From: Nitrososphaerota archaeon
GTDB lineage: Archaea > Thermoproteota > Nitrososphaeria > Conexivisphaerales > DTJL01
NCBI GenBank assembly: GCA_021324115.1
Contig: JAJPJS010000018.1
Span: 83,870-147,869, forward strand
DNA length: 64,000 nt
Direction of reading: 5' to 3'
The translations under genes were made by a program, and so were the position numbers. Within the stretch, counting starts at the first letter, position 1, and each line of letters begins with the position of its first letter. Positions 43,365-51,584 of the stretch are shown in pieces. The notes under the pieces were generated by a model. The model saw nothing but the letters and a program-made list of their open reading frames with translations. It had not been told where the DNA came from and did no database searches.

Positions 43365-45971
43365 ATGGTATGGCGTCGAAGCCAGCTCAGCTTGTTCGGG
43401 TTCGTCAGGACACTCATAAGAACCATCTTTCAAACCGACAAGAGCTGGGAAAGCAGGGTACTTGCGTTCACCCTGGCATGGGGCGTTGCATGGGCCATAG
43501 TGGGTGGAAGTGACGCCCTTCTTGTGAGGGTGCAGGAGACCGGGTATTCTCTCGGCGGGTCCCTACTGGAGACGCCATGGGTGTATTATGCGGGCCTCAC
43601 ACTGCATGCGATCAGGTTTCTCTTTGGTTTTGCACAGCAGATAGAAATGGGTGTTTTTGTGTTTCTGACGGTCAAGCTTACGGGCGCCCTGCCCACGAGA
43701 AGATGGATGATATGGTCCTCTTTGATTTTGATAAACGCGTCCATATTCCTCCTCGAGGGACCTGTTCTTCCGAACTCGAGCTTTCTCGATGTGTACTTCA
43801 GCGCCACAGGATGGGATTCGCTCGCCCCTCTGGGCGTGAATGGATACAGTCAGTATGTGGTATCCGTCACGTGGTGGGCCGGTTGGCTGTTCCTTGAACT
43901 TTCCACCTTCCTCTGGGGGGCCTGGGTTATGATGACACTTTATCGTAACTTGAAAGGGAAATTCAACTACGTGTCGATATTCGTGTTTTTGACAACCCTG
44001 CTGTTTTTCGTCGGATACCTTGCACCATTCGTCTCGACAAACTGGGAATGGCTCAGCACCGCGCTCGGAGTGGGGCTTGATACGCTTTGGAATCAGACGA
44101 TATTCTGGTTCTTTGGTCATTCTGTTGTTTACATGCTCTTCCTTCCCGCGGTCGTGGTGCTTTACTACATCATACCGACACTTGTGAACAGACCAATCTA
44201 CAGTGAAAGGATGGCCGTCTGGTCGGCTGTACTGTACTTCGTATTCTCCGATATCGTGCCAATTCATCACCTTTACCTCACTGTGTTTCCAGCATGGGTG
44301 AACCTGATGCAGGAGATAATGACATACGGTGTTGTCGTGCCTTCCGTAATGACCTTCTTCAATCTCTGGGCCACGGTCAAGGGAGTCAAGCAGGTTACAT
44401 GGACGGTGCCGATGGCGTTTGCCGCCTTTTCGTTTGGAGGGGCGGTTGCGGCCGGTGTGACAGGTGTAGCGAACGCGACTGTTTCGGTTGATGCTATAAT
44501 TCACAACACGATGTGGGTCGTAGGACATTTTCATGCCATGATCGACCTGATGATCATTCCAGGCCTCTTCGCACTTCTCTACATGCTCCAGCCCGTTATC
44601 ATGGGGAAGAGCTGGTTCTCAAGGCGGCTTGCATGGTGGCACTTTTGGCTGACCCTCGTTGGCGGCGCCGGCATATCCATATTCATGGATGGTCTCGGCC
44701 TCGATGGAATCCTCAGAAGAAGCATGACCTTTCCCCTGCTCGGGACTGTTACATCTGATGAAGTCCTGTTAACGGTCTTTTCGCTTGTATTTGGGCTGGG
44801 GCAGATACTCTTCATACTGAATGTGGTGGGCAGCATGTACGGTGGGAGGCCGATGAATTTCGAGGGTCTCCCTCTTGGCAAATCTCTGACCCTCGCCGCC
44901 TCCACGACGAGCTGGAGCCCGACGGGTGGTTATGAAGAGCCGCCCCCGGCCAGGGGAACTGTAAGCCATTCGTCGAAGAGAAGGGCGGAACTCACCTGGA
45001 CGGCGATGGCGGTCGGACTGCTTGTGCTGAATGCTGCCTTGACGGCACCGGTGGGAGCGGCATCTGGAGGGGCGCTTTCAACCGTCCCGGCCTCCTACCT
45101 GGACCCCGGAGGTACCACGATGATAAATGTGGTTGCGCATCAGTACTACTGGAGCTTCAACGAAGGAGGAAGTGTGACGACCGGATTTTTTGTCACCAGC
45201 CCCGACACAAAGGTGCTTCTGAACGGGACGGCCGCCGGCGGTAATGCGCTGGCGAATTTCTACATGCCACTTTTCAACGATAAGATGCTTGACAACGAAT
45301 TGTATCAGAATTACAACTCCTACCTCTGGTTCACTACCCCCACGGTCCCGGGGGTGTACGGTTTCATGAATGGTGAGTACAACGGGCCTTACTATACCTA
45401 CATGGGTGGAGACATGCTTGTGATGCCTCCGGGAGGAGTTTTGAACGAAAGTTCGGTGCAGGAGTACAACGCGACCATGCGGCAGGACCCATACACCCCA
45501 CCGCTCGTTGAGGGCTCTTCCTTTCTCCTTCAGATGTCTGCATGGGGGACCTGGAATAATTCCGACCCAGCACCGACACTCCTTGTCAAAAATGGTTCAA
45601 CGGCTCGTCTAGCCTTCAACGTGACGTTTGATTCTGTTGCGAGCCTGGACAACTACCTGTTCAATGTAACATCCTCTTCATACAGGCAGCAGCTCGAGAA
45701 TTATTTAACGCAGAACGATAATGGGCTTCCCTACATGCTGCAGATAATTCACATAGACCCCTCGGGTCAACTTGAAGTTGTCTCACAGCAGCAGCTTATT
45801 GTGGGTAGAAGTGTGAGCTTCTCGTTCACTGCGCAGCCGGGTGCATACGTCTACGGATTGGTCCAGCCCGTCTATCACTATATCAGCCCGGGCGGGGTTG
45901 CCAGTTACACGATGGGGGCGGATTCTGGCATGATGGAAGCCCTCTGGGGAGTCGTGATGGTGACAGAATGA
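43365..45971 (+). CDS. Heme-copper oxidase subunit I-II fusion lacking CuA
   Basis: 868 residues. The first ~500 are subunit I with 12 or more helices: low-spin heme His in TLHAIRF (~78), CuB His in WFFGHSVVY (~250), HH in VPIHHLY (~301) and the heme pair VVGHFHAMID (~386). A helix and a cupredoxin-like subunit II follow (VVAHQYYWSFNE). The CuA loop aligns residue for residue with PGxYxGxCxExCGxxHxxM but reads PGVYGFMNGEYNGPYYTYM: both Cys are Asn and His is Tyr, while Glu, Gly and Met stay. So this is probably a quinol oxidase or takes electrons from another donor. The Tyr after GHSVV is kept for the His-Tyr link. Confidence 0.92.
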   Translation: MVWRRSQLSLFGFVRTLIRTIFQTDKSWESRVLAFTLAWGVAWAIVGGSDALLVRVQETGYSLGGSLLETPWVYYAGLTLHAIRFLFGFAQQIEMGVFVFLTVKLTGALPTRRWMIWSSLILINASIFLLEGPVLPNSSFLDVYFSATGWDSLAPLGVNGYSQYVVSVTWWAGWLFLELSTFLWGAWVMMTLYRNLKGKFNYVSIFVFLTTLLFFVGYLAPFVSTNWEWLSTALGVGLDTLWNQTIFWFFGHSVVYMLFLPAVVVLYYIIPTLVNRPIYSERMAVWSAVLYFVFSDIVPIHHLYLTVFPAWVNLMQEIMTYGVVVPSVMTFFNLWATVKGVKQVTWTVPMAFAAFSFGGAVAAGVTGVANATVSVDAIIHNTMWVVGHFHAMIDLMIIPGLFALLYMLQPVIMGKSWFSRRLAWWHFWLTLVGGAGISIFMDGLGLDGILRRSMTFPLLGTVTSDEVLLTVFSLVFGLGQILFILNVVGSMYGGRPMNFEGLPLGKSLTLAASTTSWSPTGGYEEPPPARGTVSHSSKRRAELTWTAMAVGLLVLNAALTAPVGAASGGALSTVPASYLDPGGTTMINVVAHQYYWSFNEGGSVTTGFFVTSPDTKVLLNGTAAGGNALANFYMPLFNDKMLDNELYQNYNSYLWFTTPTVPGVYGFMNGEYNGPYYTYMGGDMLVMPPGGVLNESSVQEYNATMRQDPYTPPLVEGSSFLLQMSAWGTWNNSDPAPTLLVKNGSTARLAFNVTFDSVASLDNYLFNVTSSSYRQQLENYLTQNDNGLPYMLQIIHIDPSGQLEVVSQQQLIVGRSVSFSFTAQPGAYVYGLVQPVYHYISPGGVASYTMGADSGMMEALWGVVMVTE

Positions 45972-46159
45972 AGTTCACATTGTTCTCAGCAATGGCGCTG
46001 GGTGTTCTTCTCGCGGCCATGCTTCTTGTCTGGGAAGAAGTGGGAATCACGCTGAGGGGGTCCTCCTCCTTTTCGAATGCGCTGTGGTTCACTGTTTTCA
46101 GTCTGCTTGCGATACTGGTGTTTGTTGTATTCATGGCCAGGGCTCCGGACAATGACTGA
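45968..46159 (+). CDS. Small two-helix oxidase-associated protein
   Basis: 63 residues, helices FSAMALGVLLAAMLLVWEEV and LWFTVFSLLAILVFVVFMA. Overlaps the oxidase stop by four bases (ATGA), so its synthesis is coupled to the oxidase. Likely a small structural subunit as in other heme-copper oxidases. No family name recognised. Confidence 0.7.
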   Translation: MKFTLFSAMALGVLLAAMLLVWEEVGITLRGSSSFSNALWFTVFSLLAILVFVVFMARAPDND

Positions 46160-46225
46160 TCTTTATTTTGTGGATGCTCCGTTCAGGCAGGTGTCGAGAC
46201 ACCACGTTGATTGATGATTCCGCCT

Positions 46226-46426
46226 TCAGCCTTTGCTTGAATCAGGGTTTGCTTCTCTGGACCTGGCGACCATCAGAGCCGCCCCTCCCACCAGGAGGAA
46301 TATTCCGAAGTCGAAAAGGTTGTAAAAGGCATCGACGGATGGAAATATGAAAAAGGCTATCAGAAGCAAAAGAATCCCGGCTGCCATTATTCCGACGGAA
46401 AGGGCGGTCTGTGAGCGCGGCGTCAA
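46226..46426 (-). CDS. Small membrane protein on the opposite strand
   Basis: 66 residues with two hydrophobic segments (ALSVGIMAAGILLLLIAFFIF and FGIFLLVGGAALMVA). Begins at TTG, with AATAAGGT about 10-20 bases upstream as the only promoter-like feature. It interrupts the otherwise plus-strand respiratory cluster. Could be real or a hydrophobic antisense frame. Confidence 0.45.
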   Translation of the reverse strand: MTPRSQTALSVGIMAAGILLLLIAFFIFPSVDAFYNLFDFGIFLLVGGAALMVARSREANPDSSKG

Positions 46427-46561
46427 ATCCTACCTTATTCACACGGGATTTCTTCTGCCTTATAGAGTTTGATGCTTCGGTAATAATTCAGGTCAAACCA
46501 GCCTTTGCTACGGTCAGAATGTCAAAAATGCGTATATCCCTGAACCTGGCCGGTCGACTGG

Positions 46562-48685
46562 ATGTCTCTGACGCCGCTTGACGAGGCCATCCTCTGGGCG
46601 ATAGCGGTAAGCACAGCCTACATAACCGCGGTCCTGGCAAAGAAGCTTACCGAAGCCGAAGGGATGATGCAGTTCGGCTACTCGTTTTTCCTGCTCACCG
46701 TACTGGCCGGGATGCCCGCGGCCGCACTCGGGTACCTGTATGTGCCCAACTTCATTGGAGCCTTCTGGGCGGTATGGATCAATATGGGATTCATGGCAGT
46801 CGGGCTGATTCCGATGATCTATGGCTTCATGCTCGGATTGAGCGATTACAGTGGGGCAAACAGATACGCGAAGATCAGACTTGGTTCCTGGCCATGGGTG
46901 AGATGGAGCGTGATCTTCCTGATAATTTTGAACGAATTCATGATGGGCTGGGCATTCCTTCTCGTCAACGGAGCCCCGCTTGTAACCGGACAGTTCACCC
47001 TGGTGCGGGCCCTTGAAGGGTTTGGCTCCATCGTAAGCTCCTCCTGGTTCGTTTTCTCTATGGCCATAGAAATGGGTGTTTCCCTCTTTCTTTTCAGGAA
47101 GAGCTTCCCCAGAACCCCCTTCTTCATACTGGTGCTGCAGGCACTGATAATGATGCTGACACCAACGGCAATAGAAAATTCCGCATGGCAGGAAGCCGCG
47201 ATATATGGAAGCAGCATCGCAATGACGGTTCTGTTCATAATCCTGTTTGACTACCTTTACAAGAACAACAGGCTGAACGCCGGCTTTTCGAATTACATCG
47301 TTGCGCTCGTGGGGATTTACGGTCTAATGATGGGGGGACTGTTCGCATGGGAGATCACCGGAGACACGGTTGTGTTTTCCGTTGCAATTCTTTCTGAAAT
47401 GTTCCTTTACTTTGGAATGATAATCCGGGATAAGAGGTTCTCCCTGGGTGGTTCCAGGCACTGGCTTCTCCAGCCCTGGTGGGCGTTCGGCATAATACTG
47501 ACCACGTTCGTGAGTGAGTTCTTCATGGGGGGAGTCCTGGACCTTCAGATCGAAGGGGTCAATGCCTTCTGGGGCTCCATCAACTTTGCGTCGGTATCCG
47601 GCGGCCTGCTCAGCAGGCTGTCCGCACTGGCGTACAACTTTCTGATAGGTTTCTCTGCCGTCACCGGCTCTGAGTGGTTCCTGATAATGATGGGGCTGGA
47701 GATGGGTACACTGGTCGCACTGAAGATCAGGGTGGCCAGGGAGTTTGAGACGAAGGTAAGACTTGCCCTTCTGATGGTTGCTTATGCAGGGTATTCTGTG
47801 ATTTTGCCATTCTTCATAATCCCGAGTTCCGAACTGCCACGGATTCCTTGGGTGGGCTGGAGTATGGGGATCGGCAGTTCGGCCGCACTGGCGCCTGCGT
47901 TCTTCGTTGGAATAGCCGGTACGTATCTCGTGAGCGGGTCGCTCTCCTTTCTTTTCGGTGCAAGGCAGCTCTGCTCTGTGGTGTGCACCGCCCCTCTGAT
48001 GTACCAGGGGACGTTTTATGATTCCATGAAGACATTCAACAGGACTTCCAGGCTGGGCAGAAAGCTCCTGACAAGCCGAATGTCAGGCATCTACAAGGTG
48101 ACACTGACCGCGGTGTGGGTTTCCATGATAGCTGCATCCGTCCTCTCCTACCTTAACAGCGTCGGCATGGTTCATGTTTCGGTGTTTGGAGTAGATACGA
48201 CCCAATTCATGTATGCGTTCTACTTCAACTTTCTCTGGTACATCATATTCATTTCGATACCCTTCGTCGGAACCTACGGATGCGTTACGACGGGTATGTG
48301 CCACTGGGGAACGTTCAACCAGTTCGTAAGCAGGTTCGGCTTCTTCAGGCTGAAGGTAAAGGACAGGGAAGTTTGCAGACAGTGCCCCACGAAGGACTGT
48401 GCTAAGGCGTGTCCTGTCGGGCTCACGGATATGCCGGGTCACTTCATAGCCAAGGGAGAATTCAGGAGCTCAAAATGTTGTGGAGTGGGAGACTGTGTGA
48501 CGGCATGCCCGTACGGGAACATGTATATGTATGATGTCAGGCACTGGATTCGAGAAAGGCTGGGCAGGCCGTTGAATGAAGGAATGCTTCAGGTGCAGAA
48601 GGTGGGCGTGAGCACCAGGCCTTCGGTTCGAAGTCCTGAGGGTAGGTCGATTAATGCCAGGCTCGATGACGAGAAGGTGGCATGA
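46562..48685 (+). CDS. Polytopic membrane protein with C-terminal 4Fe-4S domain (NapH-like tail)
   Basis: 707 residues. About 14 hydrophobic helices fill the first 590, including the paired segments GSRHWLLQPWWAFGIILTTFVSEFFMGG and GTYLVSGSLSFLFGARQLCSVVC. The C-terminus resembles NapH/CcoG ferredoxins: CSVVCTAPLMYQGT, GCVTTGMCHWGTF, then two cluster motifs CRQCPTKDCAKACPVG (~605) and CCGVGDCVTACPYGN (~639). It probably moves electrons between Fe-S carriers and the quinone or oxidase. Placed between the oxidase and two more membrane genes; its stop is followed by the next ATG after one base. A family name for the N-terminal part is not known to me. Confidence 0.8.
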   Translation: MSLTPLDEAILWAIAVSTAYITAVLAKKLTEAEGMMQFGYSFFLLTVLAGMPAAALGYLYVPNFIGAFWAVWINMGFMAVGLIPMIYGFMLGLSDYSGANRYAKIRLGSWPWVRWSVIFLIILNEFMMGWAFLLVNGAPLVTGQFTLVRALEGFGSIVSSSWFVFSMAIEMGVSLFLFRKSFPRTPFFILVLQALIMMLTPTAIENSAWQEAAIYGSSIAMTVLFIILFDYLYKNNRLNAGFSNYIVALVGIYGLMMGGLFAWEITGDTVVFSVAILSEMFLYFGMIIRDKRFSLGGSRHWLLQPWWAFGIILTTFVSEFFMGGVLDLQIEGVNAFWGSINFASVSGGLLSRLSALAYNFLIGFSAVTGSEWFLIMMGLEMGTLVALKIRVAREFETKVRLALLMVAYAGYSVILPFFIIPSSELPRIPWVGWSMGIGSSAALAPAFFVGIAGTYLVSGSLSFLFGARQLCSVVCTAPLMYQGTFYDSMKTFNRTSRLGRKLLTSRMSGIYKVTLTAVWVSMIAASVLSYLNSVGMVHVSVFGVDTTQFMYAFYFNFLWYIIFISIPFVGTYGCVTTGMCHWGTFNQFVSRFGFFRLKVKDREVCRQCPTKDCAKACPVGLTDMPGHFIAKGEFRSSKCCGVGDCVTACPYGNMYMYDVRHWIRERLGRPLNEGMLQVQKVGVSTRPSVRSPEGRSINARLDDEKVA

Positions 48686-48686
48686 G

Positions 48687-49514
48687 ATGAAGCCGGCAGA
48701 CGACGTGGCTGTGTTGCCTCAAGGCGCTTTGGGGAAGAGCAGAAGCAGTCTGATCTACCTGCTGTTCACGGTGATCATCCTTGTCTCATTTTCCGAGTTC
48801 TACCTGACGACGGGGGTGACGGCACAAAGTGGTATGGATTGGTTGGTTGCTTCGATATCATCCGTCCTTTTCTGGGCGTACATCGGAGGGATGCTGCTCA
48901 TGCTCCCGCTTCGAAACGCGGCGAAGTCGGCCTTGGAACTCATAAAGGGCAGAACTTGGGCGGCGGCTCTGTTCGTCGGATACCTGATTCTCCACCTTGT
49001 CATTTATGGTGTGCTTCTTGAATTGATGCTAGCCTCGATATACAATGTGAGTCTGCCTGCGGGAGCGCCCCCGATACTTGTTTACCTTTCAGGGAACTAT
49101 GCCTACACACCTCACACCCTCTTTACGGCCCTCGAGACGATCTCCTTGAATCCTAGCGTTTCACTTCTTTTCCCGCTCGAGCTGGGTGTGGTTCTGGGCC
49201 CATTTTCTATTGTATCTGCCGTTGTGATAGGAATCCTTGTTATCAGCAACATTGGACAGCTGGTCAAGCTCAGGGGGACTGTTAAGAAGCTGGGACTATC
49301 GATCGCTTTACCTGCAATAGGGGTGGCGGGTGGGGCCTCCTGCTGTATTTCCATTCCTGCTTTACTCGCAATAGCTTCTCCTGTAGTCTACTCCTTCCTG
49401 CTTCTTCCCGTCGGGATATTCGTACAGAACGTCCTGTATTTCGGGCTGCCCATTCTCGTGATCCTGATTCTCGCACTTAATTACAGGTCACTGAGACTCG
49501 CCTGCTCTGTATAG
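48687..49514 (+). CDS. Polytopic membrane protein with a conserved-looking SCC motif
   Basis: About 275 residues, seven or eight helices. A notable stretch is GVAGGASCCISIPALLAIASP, with vicinal cysteines at the start of a helix, similar in feel to metal transporters such as MerT and to heme/copper assembly proteins. ATG 48687 is chosen as it directly follows the preceding stop; the frame opens at 48654 inside the previous gene. A role in oxidase copper or heme assembly is inferred only from position. Confidence 0.65.
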   Translation: MKPADDVAVLPQGALGKSRSSLIYLLFTVIILVSFSEFYLTTGVTAQSGMDWLVASISSVLFWAYIGGMLLMLPLRNAAKSALELIKGRTWAAALFVGYLILHLVIYGVLLELMLASIYNVSLPAGAPPILVYLSGNYAYTPHTLFTALETISLNPSVSLLFPLELGVVLGPFSIVSAVVIGILVISNIGQLVKLRGTVKKLGLSIALPAIGVAGGASCCISIPALLAIASPVVYSFLLLPVGIFVQNVLYFGLPILVILILALNYRSLRLACSV

Positions 49515-49608
49515 GGATGGGGAGGCGAGGCAGCTGGAGCTTCTTGGCATAAGGCGACCAGAAGGGCAGGGAATCAAGCGAACAATCCCGATTCTGGTTT
49601 CCGTTATC

Positions 49609-50148
49609 ATGGCGGCAGCCTTCATCAATCCATTTGTTGAGGGGCTTGAGTATTCTCAGCCCATACCGTTCATGTTTGCGCATTACGTACTTTTCATCGC
49701 AGGTCTGATAGTGGGCGCGGTTTACCTGAATATGAATAGGTGGTTTGTAATTCCTGGGGTGATCCTAGCGTTTTACTGGCACCTTCCTGTGCCATTCGCC
49801 TTATCGGCATCCGAACTGGGGTTCAGGATTCTCGAAGAATCATCATTCGTTTTGGCCGGTCTGATGGTAGGCGGATCACTTGCTAGAGTCGGCTGGAAGA
49901 TAAAGGGCACGATGCTTGGACTCTGGGTCATCGCCGACAACGCGCTTTCTGTCATCTTCATAGTGGCACCCCAGCTGTATTCAAGCAGCGGACTGCCATT
50001 GTCCCCGTACACGGATTCACAGTTTCCGCTTCTCGGGGTTACCATGATTCTTCTGATGAATTCCCTCGTAGCCGTGTTGATATTCGTGTACACAAGCAGG
50101 CTTACAAATGAGCTGAAAAGAAAGAGAGAAGAGACGCAGGCTAATTAA
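49609..50148 (+). CDS. DUF1404-like membrane protein
   Basis: 179 residues with five or six helices (MFAHYVLFIAGLIVGAVYL, FVIPGVILAFYWHLPVPFAL, MLGLWVIADNALSVIFIVA). Histidines in FAHYV and FYWHLP are positioned like metal or heme ligands. Resembles DUF1404 proteins of acidophilic archaea, often near terminal-oxidase genes. The reading frame is open upstream without ATG/GTG/TTG back to about 49490, so the true N-terminus may use a CTG or be as given. Confidence 0.6.
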   Translation: MAAAFINPFVEGLEYSQPIPFMFAHYVLFIAGLIVGAVYLNMNRWFVIPGVILAFYWHLPVPFALSASELGFRILEESSFVLAGLMVGGSLARVGWKIKGTMLGLWVIADNALSVIFIVAPQLYSSSGLPLSPYTDSQFPLLGVTMILLMNSLVAVLIFVYTSRLTNELKRKREETQAN

Positions 50149-50160
50149 GTATTGAAATAG

Positions 50161-50299
50161 CGGGCCCGACGGGATTTTCGCGCTACCCGTGTCGAACCCG
50201 CATAGGTGGTGTGAACCAGACCCTCGGGTCTCTTCCAGTCAGGTTAAAAGCTTCATCAGCCGAAGCTTCCGATGCTCTACCTGGCTGAGCTACGGGCCC
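50161..50299 (-). tRNA. tRNA-Lys (TTT) with at least three insertions
   Basis: Acceptor GGGCCCG/CGGGCCC, discriminator G at 50161, D-stem GCTC/GAGC, anticodon TTT at 50246-50248. Intron 1 (50252-50268, 17 nt) splits the anticodon stem at 30/31 with a perfect BHB: CATC/GATG central helix, bulges GGA and AAG, inner AGC-TTCG-GCT; splicing restores TCGGG/CCTGA. Intron 2 (50175-50190, 16 nt) splits the T-loop at 59/60: central TTCG/CGAA, bulges ACA and AAT, leaving TTCGACT. The variable region (50202-50238) is 37 nt instead of 5; 50202-50218 fits a further BHB (outer CCCG/CGGG), but the remaining 20 nt are unresolved. No intron lies at the canonical 37/38 site. Confidence 0.88.
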
Positions 50300-50390
50300 G
50301 CAAACCACGTTCAATTTCAGACGTTTATAAGACTTGAATCTGACGTGCGTTCAAATCAAAAATAAAACCGTTGACAATTGGATGAAGAGC

Positions 50391-50831
50391 TTAACCGCTT
50401 TTCACTATGACTATCCCGCCCATCCATGGGTGTATTGTGCAGTAATATTGGTACGTGCCAGGCACGGTGAATGTGTATGTGTAACCGCTTCCTGAAGCTA
50501 TCTGACCAGAACTGAATGCAGGCGCGCCGGCCGGTGTAGTTTCTGAAAACACGGTATGAGCCACACTGTCTTCGTTCTTCCAGAGTACGGTGTTGTTCAC
50601 GCCGACGACCACCGTTATGACGGAGGGGTTGTAGTACTGGTCAGAGACTATGTGCGAATTGTTCCAGTTGGTGGGAGGCTTGAATGCGCCCGGTTCGATT
50701 ACAACCTGTACGGTTGTAGGACTCTGGGTCGTGGTTTGATGCTTGTTTGAAAGTGAAATGAACGCGACAACACCGATGGCGATTATTACAACGATGATTA
50801 TGACAACCACTGCTGTGGAAATACTTCTCAT
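50391..50831 (-). CDS. Membrane-anchored blue-copper protein (plastocyanin-like)
   Basis: 146 residues. N-terminal membrane anchor TAVVVIIIVVIIAIGVVAFISL, a Thr-rich linker, then a cupredoxin domain with type I copper ligands: His in SVAHTVF and Cys, His, Met in YYCTIHPWMGG. Located outside the cell membrane, it could carry electrons to or from the adjacent oxidase cluster, although that oxidase lacks CuA. ATG 50831 is preferred to the one at 50855 because it sits directly before the anchor. Confidence 0.92.
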   Translation of the reverse strand: MRSISTAVVVIIIVVIIAIGVVAFISLSNKHQTTTQSPTTVQVVIEPGAFKPPTNWNNSHIVSDQYYNPSVITVVVGVNNTVLWKNEDSVAHTVFSETTPAGAPAFSSGQIASGSGYTYTFTVPGTYQYYCTIHPWMGGIVIVKSG

Positions 50832-50992
50832 ACTAGATCCGGGGGAGGAAACCATTGCCTGTGAGAAAAACAGGGTTTTTATTTAGACCTTCCGTTTTAA
50901 AATTGCGTGCAGAAGCTAGTACTTTTGCTGAGCTTCAGTTGGTGCGAAAGGAAAGGCTTTTTTGCGTTGGAAATTGACCATACGATTCGGTG

Positions 50993-51152
50993 GGGAGCGT
51001 CGTCTAGCAAGGGCGAGACTCGACCCCTGGAAAGGTAGGACGGCAGGCTCCAGATTAACCACACAGGTTCTCTGATCCTGAACATTCAGGGATGAAGAAA
51101 ATCTGGAGCAGGGGGAACCTGTAGGCCGTGGGTTCAAGTCCCACCGCTCCCA
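50993..51152 (+). tRNA. tRNA-Trp (CCA) with D-loop intron and long anticodon-loop intron
   Basis: Acceptor GGGAGCG/CGCTCCC, discriminator A at 51152, anticodon CCA at 51050-51052, anticodon stem GCAGG/CCTGT, T-loop TTCAAGT. A 23-nt D-loop intron at 51010-51032 has a full BHB: CTAG/CTGG central helix, bulges CAA and AAA, inner helix GGGCGA/TCG-A-CCC; splicing gives AGCAAGGTA. A 63-nt intron at 51054-51116 is at 37/38, as in other euryarchaeal tRNA-Trp genes, where it acts as a box C/D guide for tRNA-Trp itself; here CTGA (51072-51075) and GGATGAA (51090-51096) are box-like. Confidence 0.93.
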
Positions 51153-51165
51153 CCAACCCTGGTGT

Positions 51166-51582
51166 GTGATAGTAATCCCTAGAAACCTCTATGCGCAACG
51201 ACATAGCATGGATTGGAATATCGACGCCTTCCTAGAATGTGTCTACAGGAAAAGCCACTCCGAGTTCTCCAAGCGATTTTACTCCTTTGGAGTTAAAGCG
51301 TTCAAGACCTTCTGCGAAGAGCAGAGGTCGGAGGTCTCCCAAGATAACATCTACGAGATAGTGGACAAATTCGTCGAAAATCTGGACGCAAGACACGTCA
51401 AGGCAAAAACAATCAGCGATTATGCAGCTGCCATTAGGAAGTTCTTGGCATTCAAACGGCTTAAGATTGACGAATTGGTTTTCAAGACAAAAGTGTCTAT
51501 GCCAAAAGTTACCAAGATAAATGACGAGCCGCTTGCTCTGGATACAGTCAGAACGCTACTCACGAAAGGCATGCCGCGCTGA
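51166..51582 (+). pseudogene. Integrase core-binding domain, catalytic part missing
   Basis: 138 codons from GTG 51166 (or ATG 51208). FLECVYRKSHSEFSKRFYSFGVKAFKTFC and RHVKAKTISDYAAAIRKFLAF form the SAM-like core-binding domain of tyrosine recombinases. It breaks off at LALDTVRTLLTKGMPR, just where the catalytic domain should begin, and polymerase sequence follows. It starts 13 bases after tRNA-Trp, the usual integration target type. It may still make a short protein, but not an active recombinase. Confidence 0.7.
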
Positions 51583-51584
51583 AG

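Noticed and set aside
43563..44534. 323-codon minus-strand frame opposite the oxidase
   Set aside because: Rich in His, Arg and Lys as antisense of hydrophobic codons; the plus strand has all oxidase motifs.
48654..48686. Upstream extension of the SCC membrane protein
   Set aside because: The extra 11 codons lie inside the preceding gene in another frame; ATG 48687 directly after its stop is a better start.
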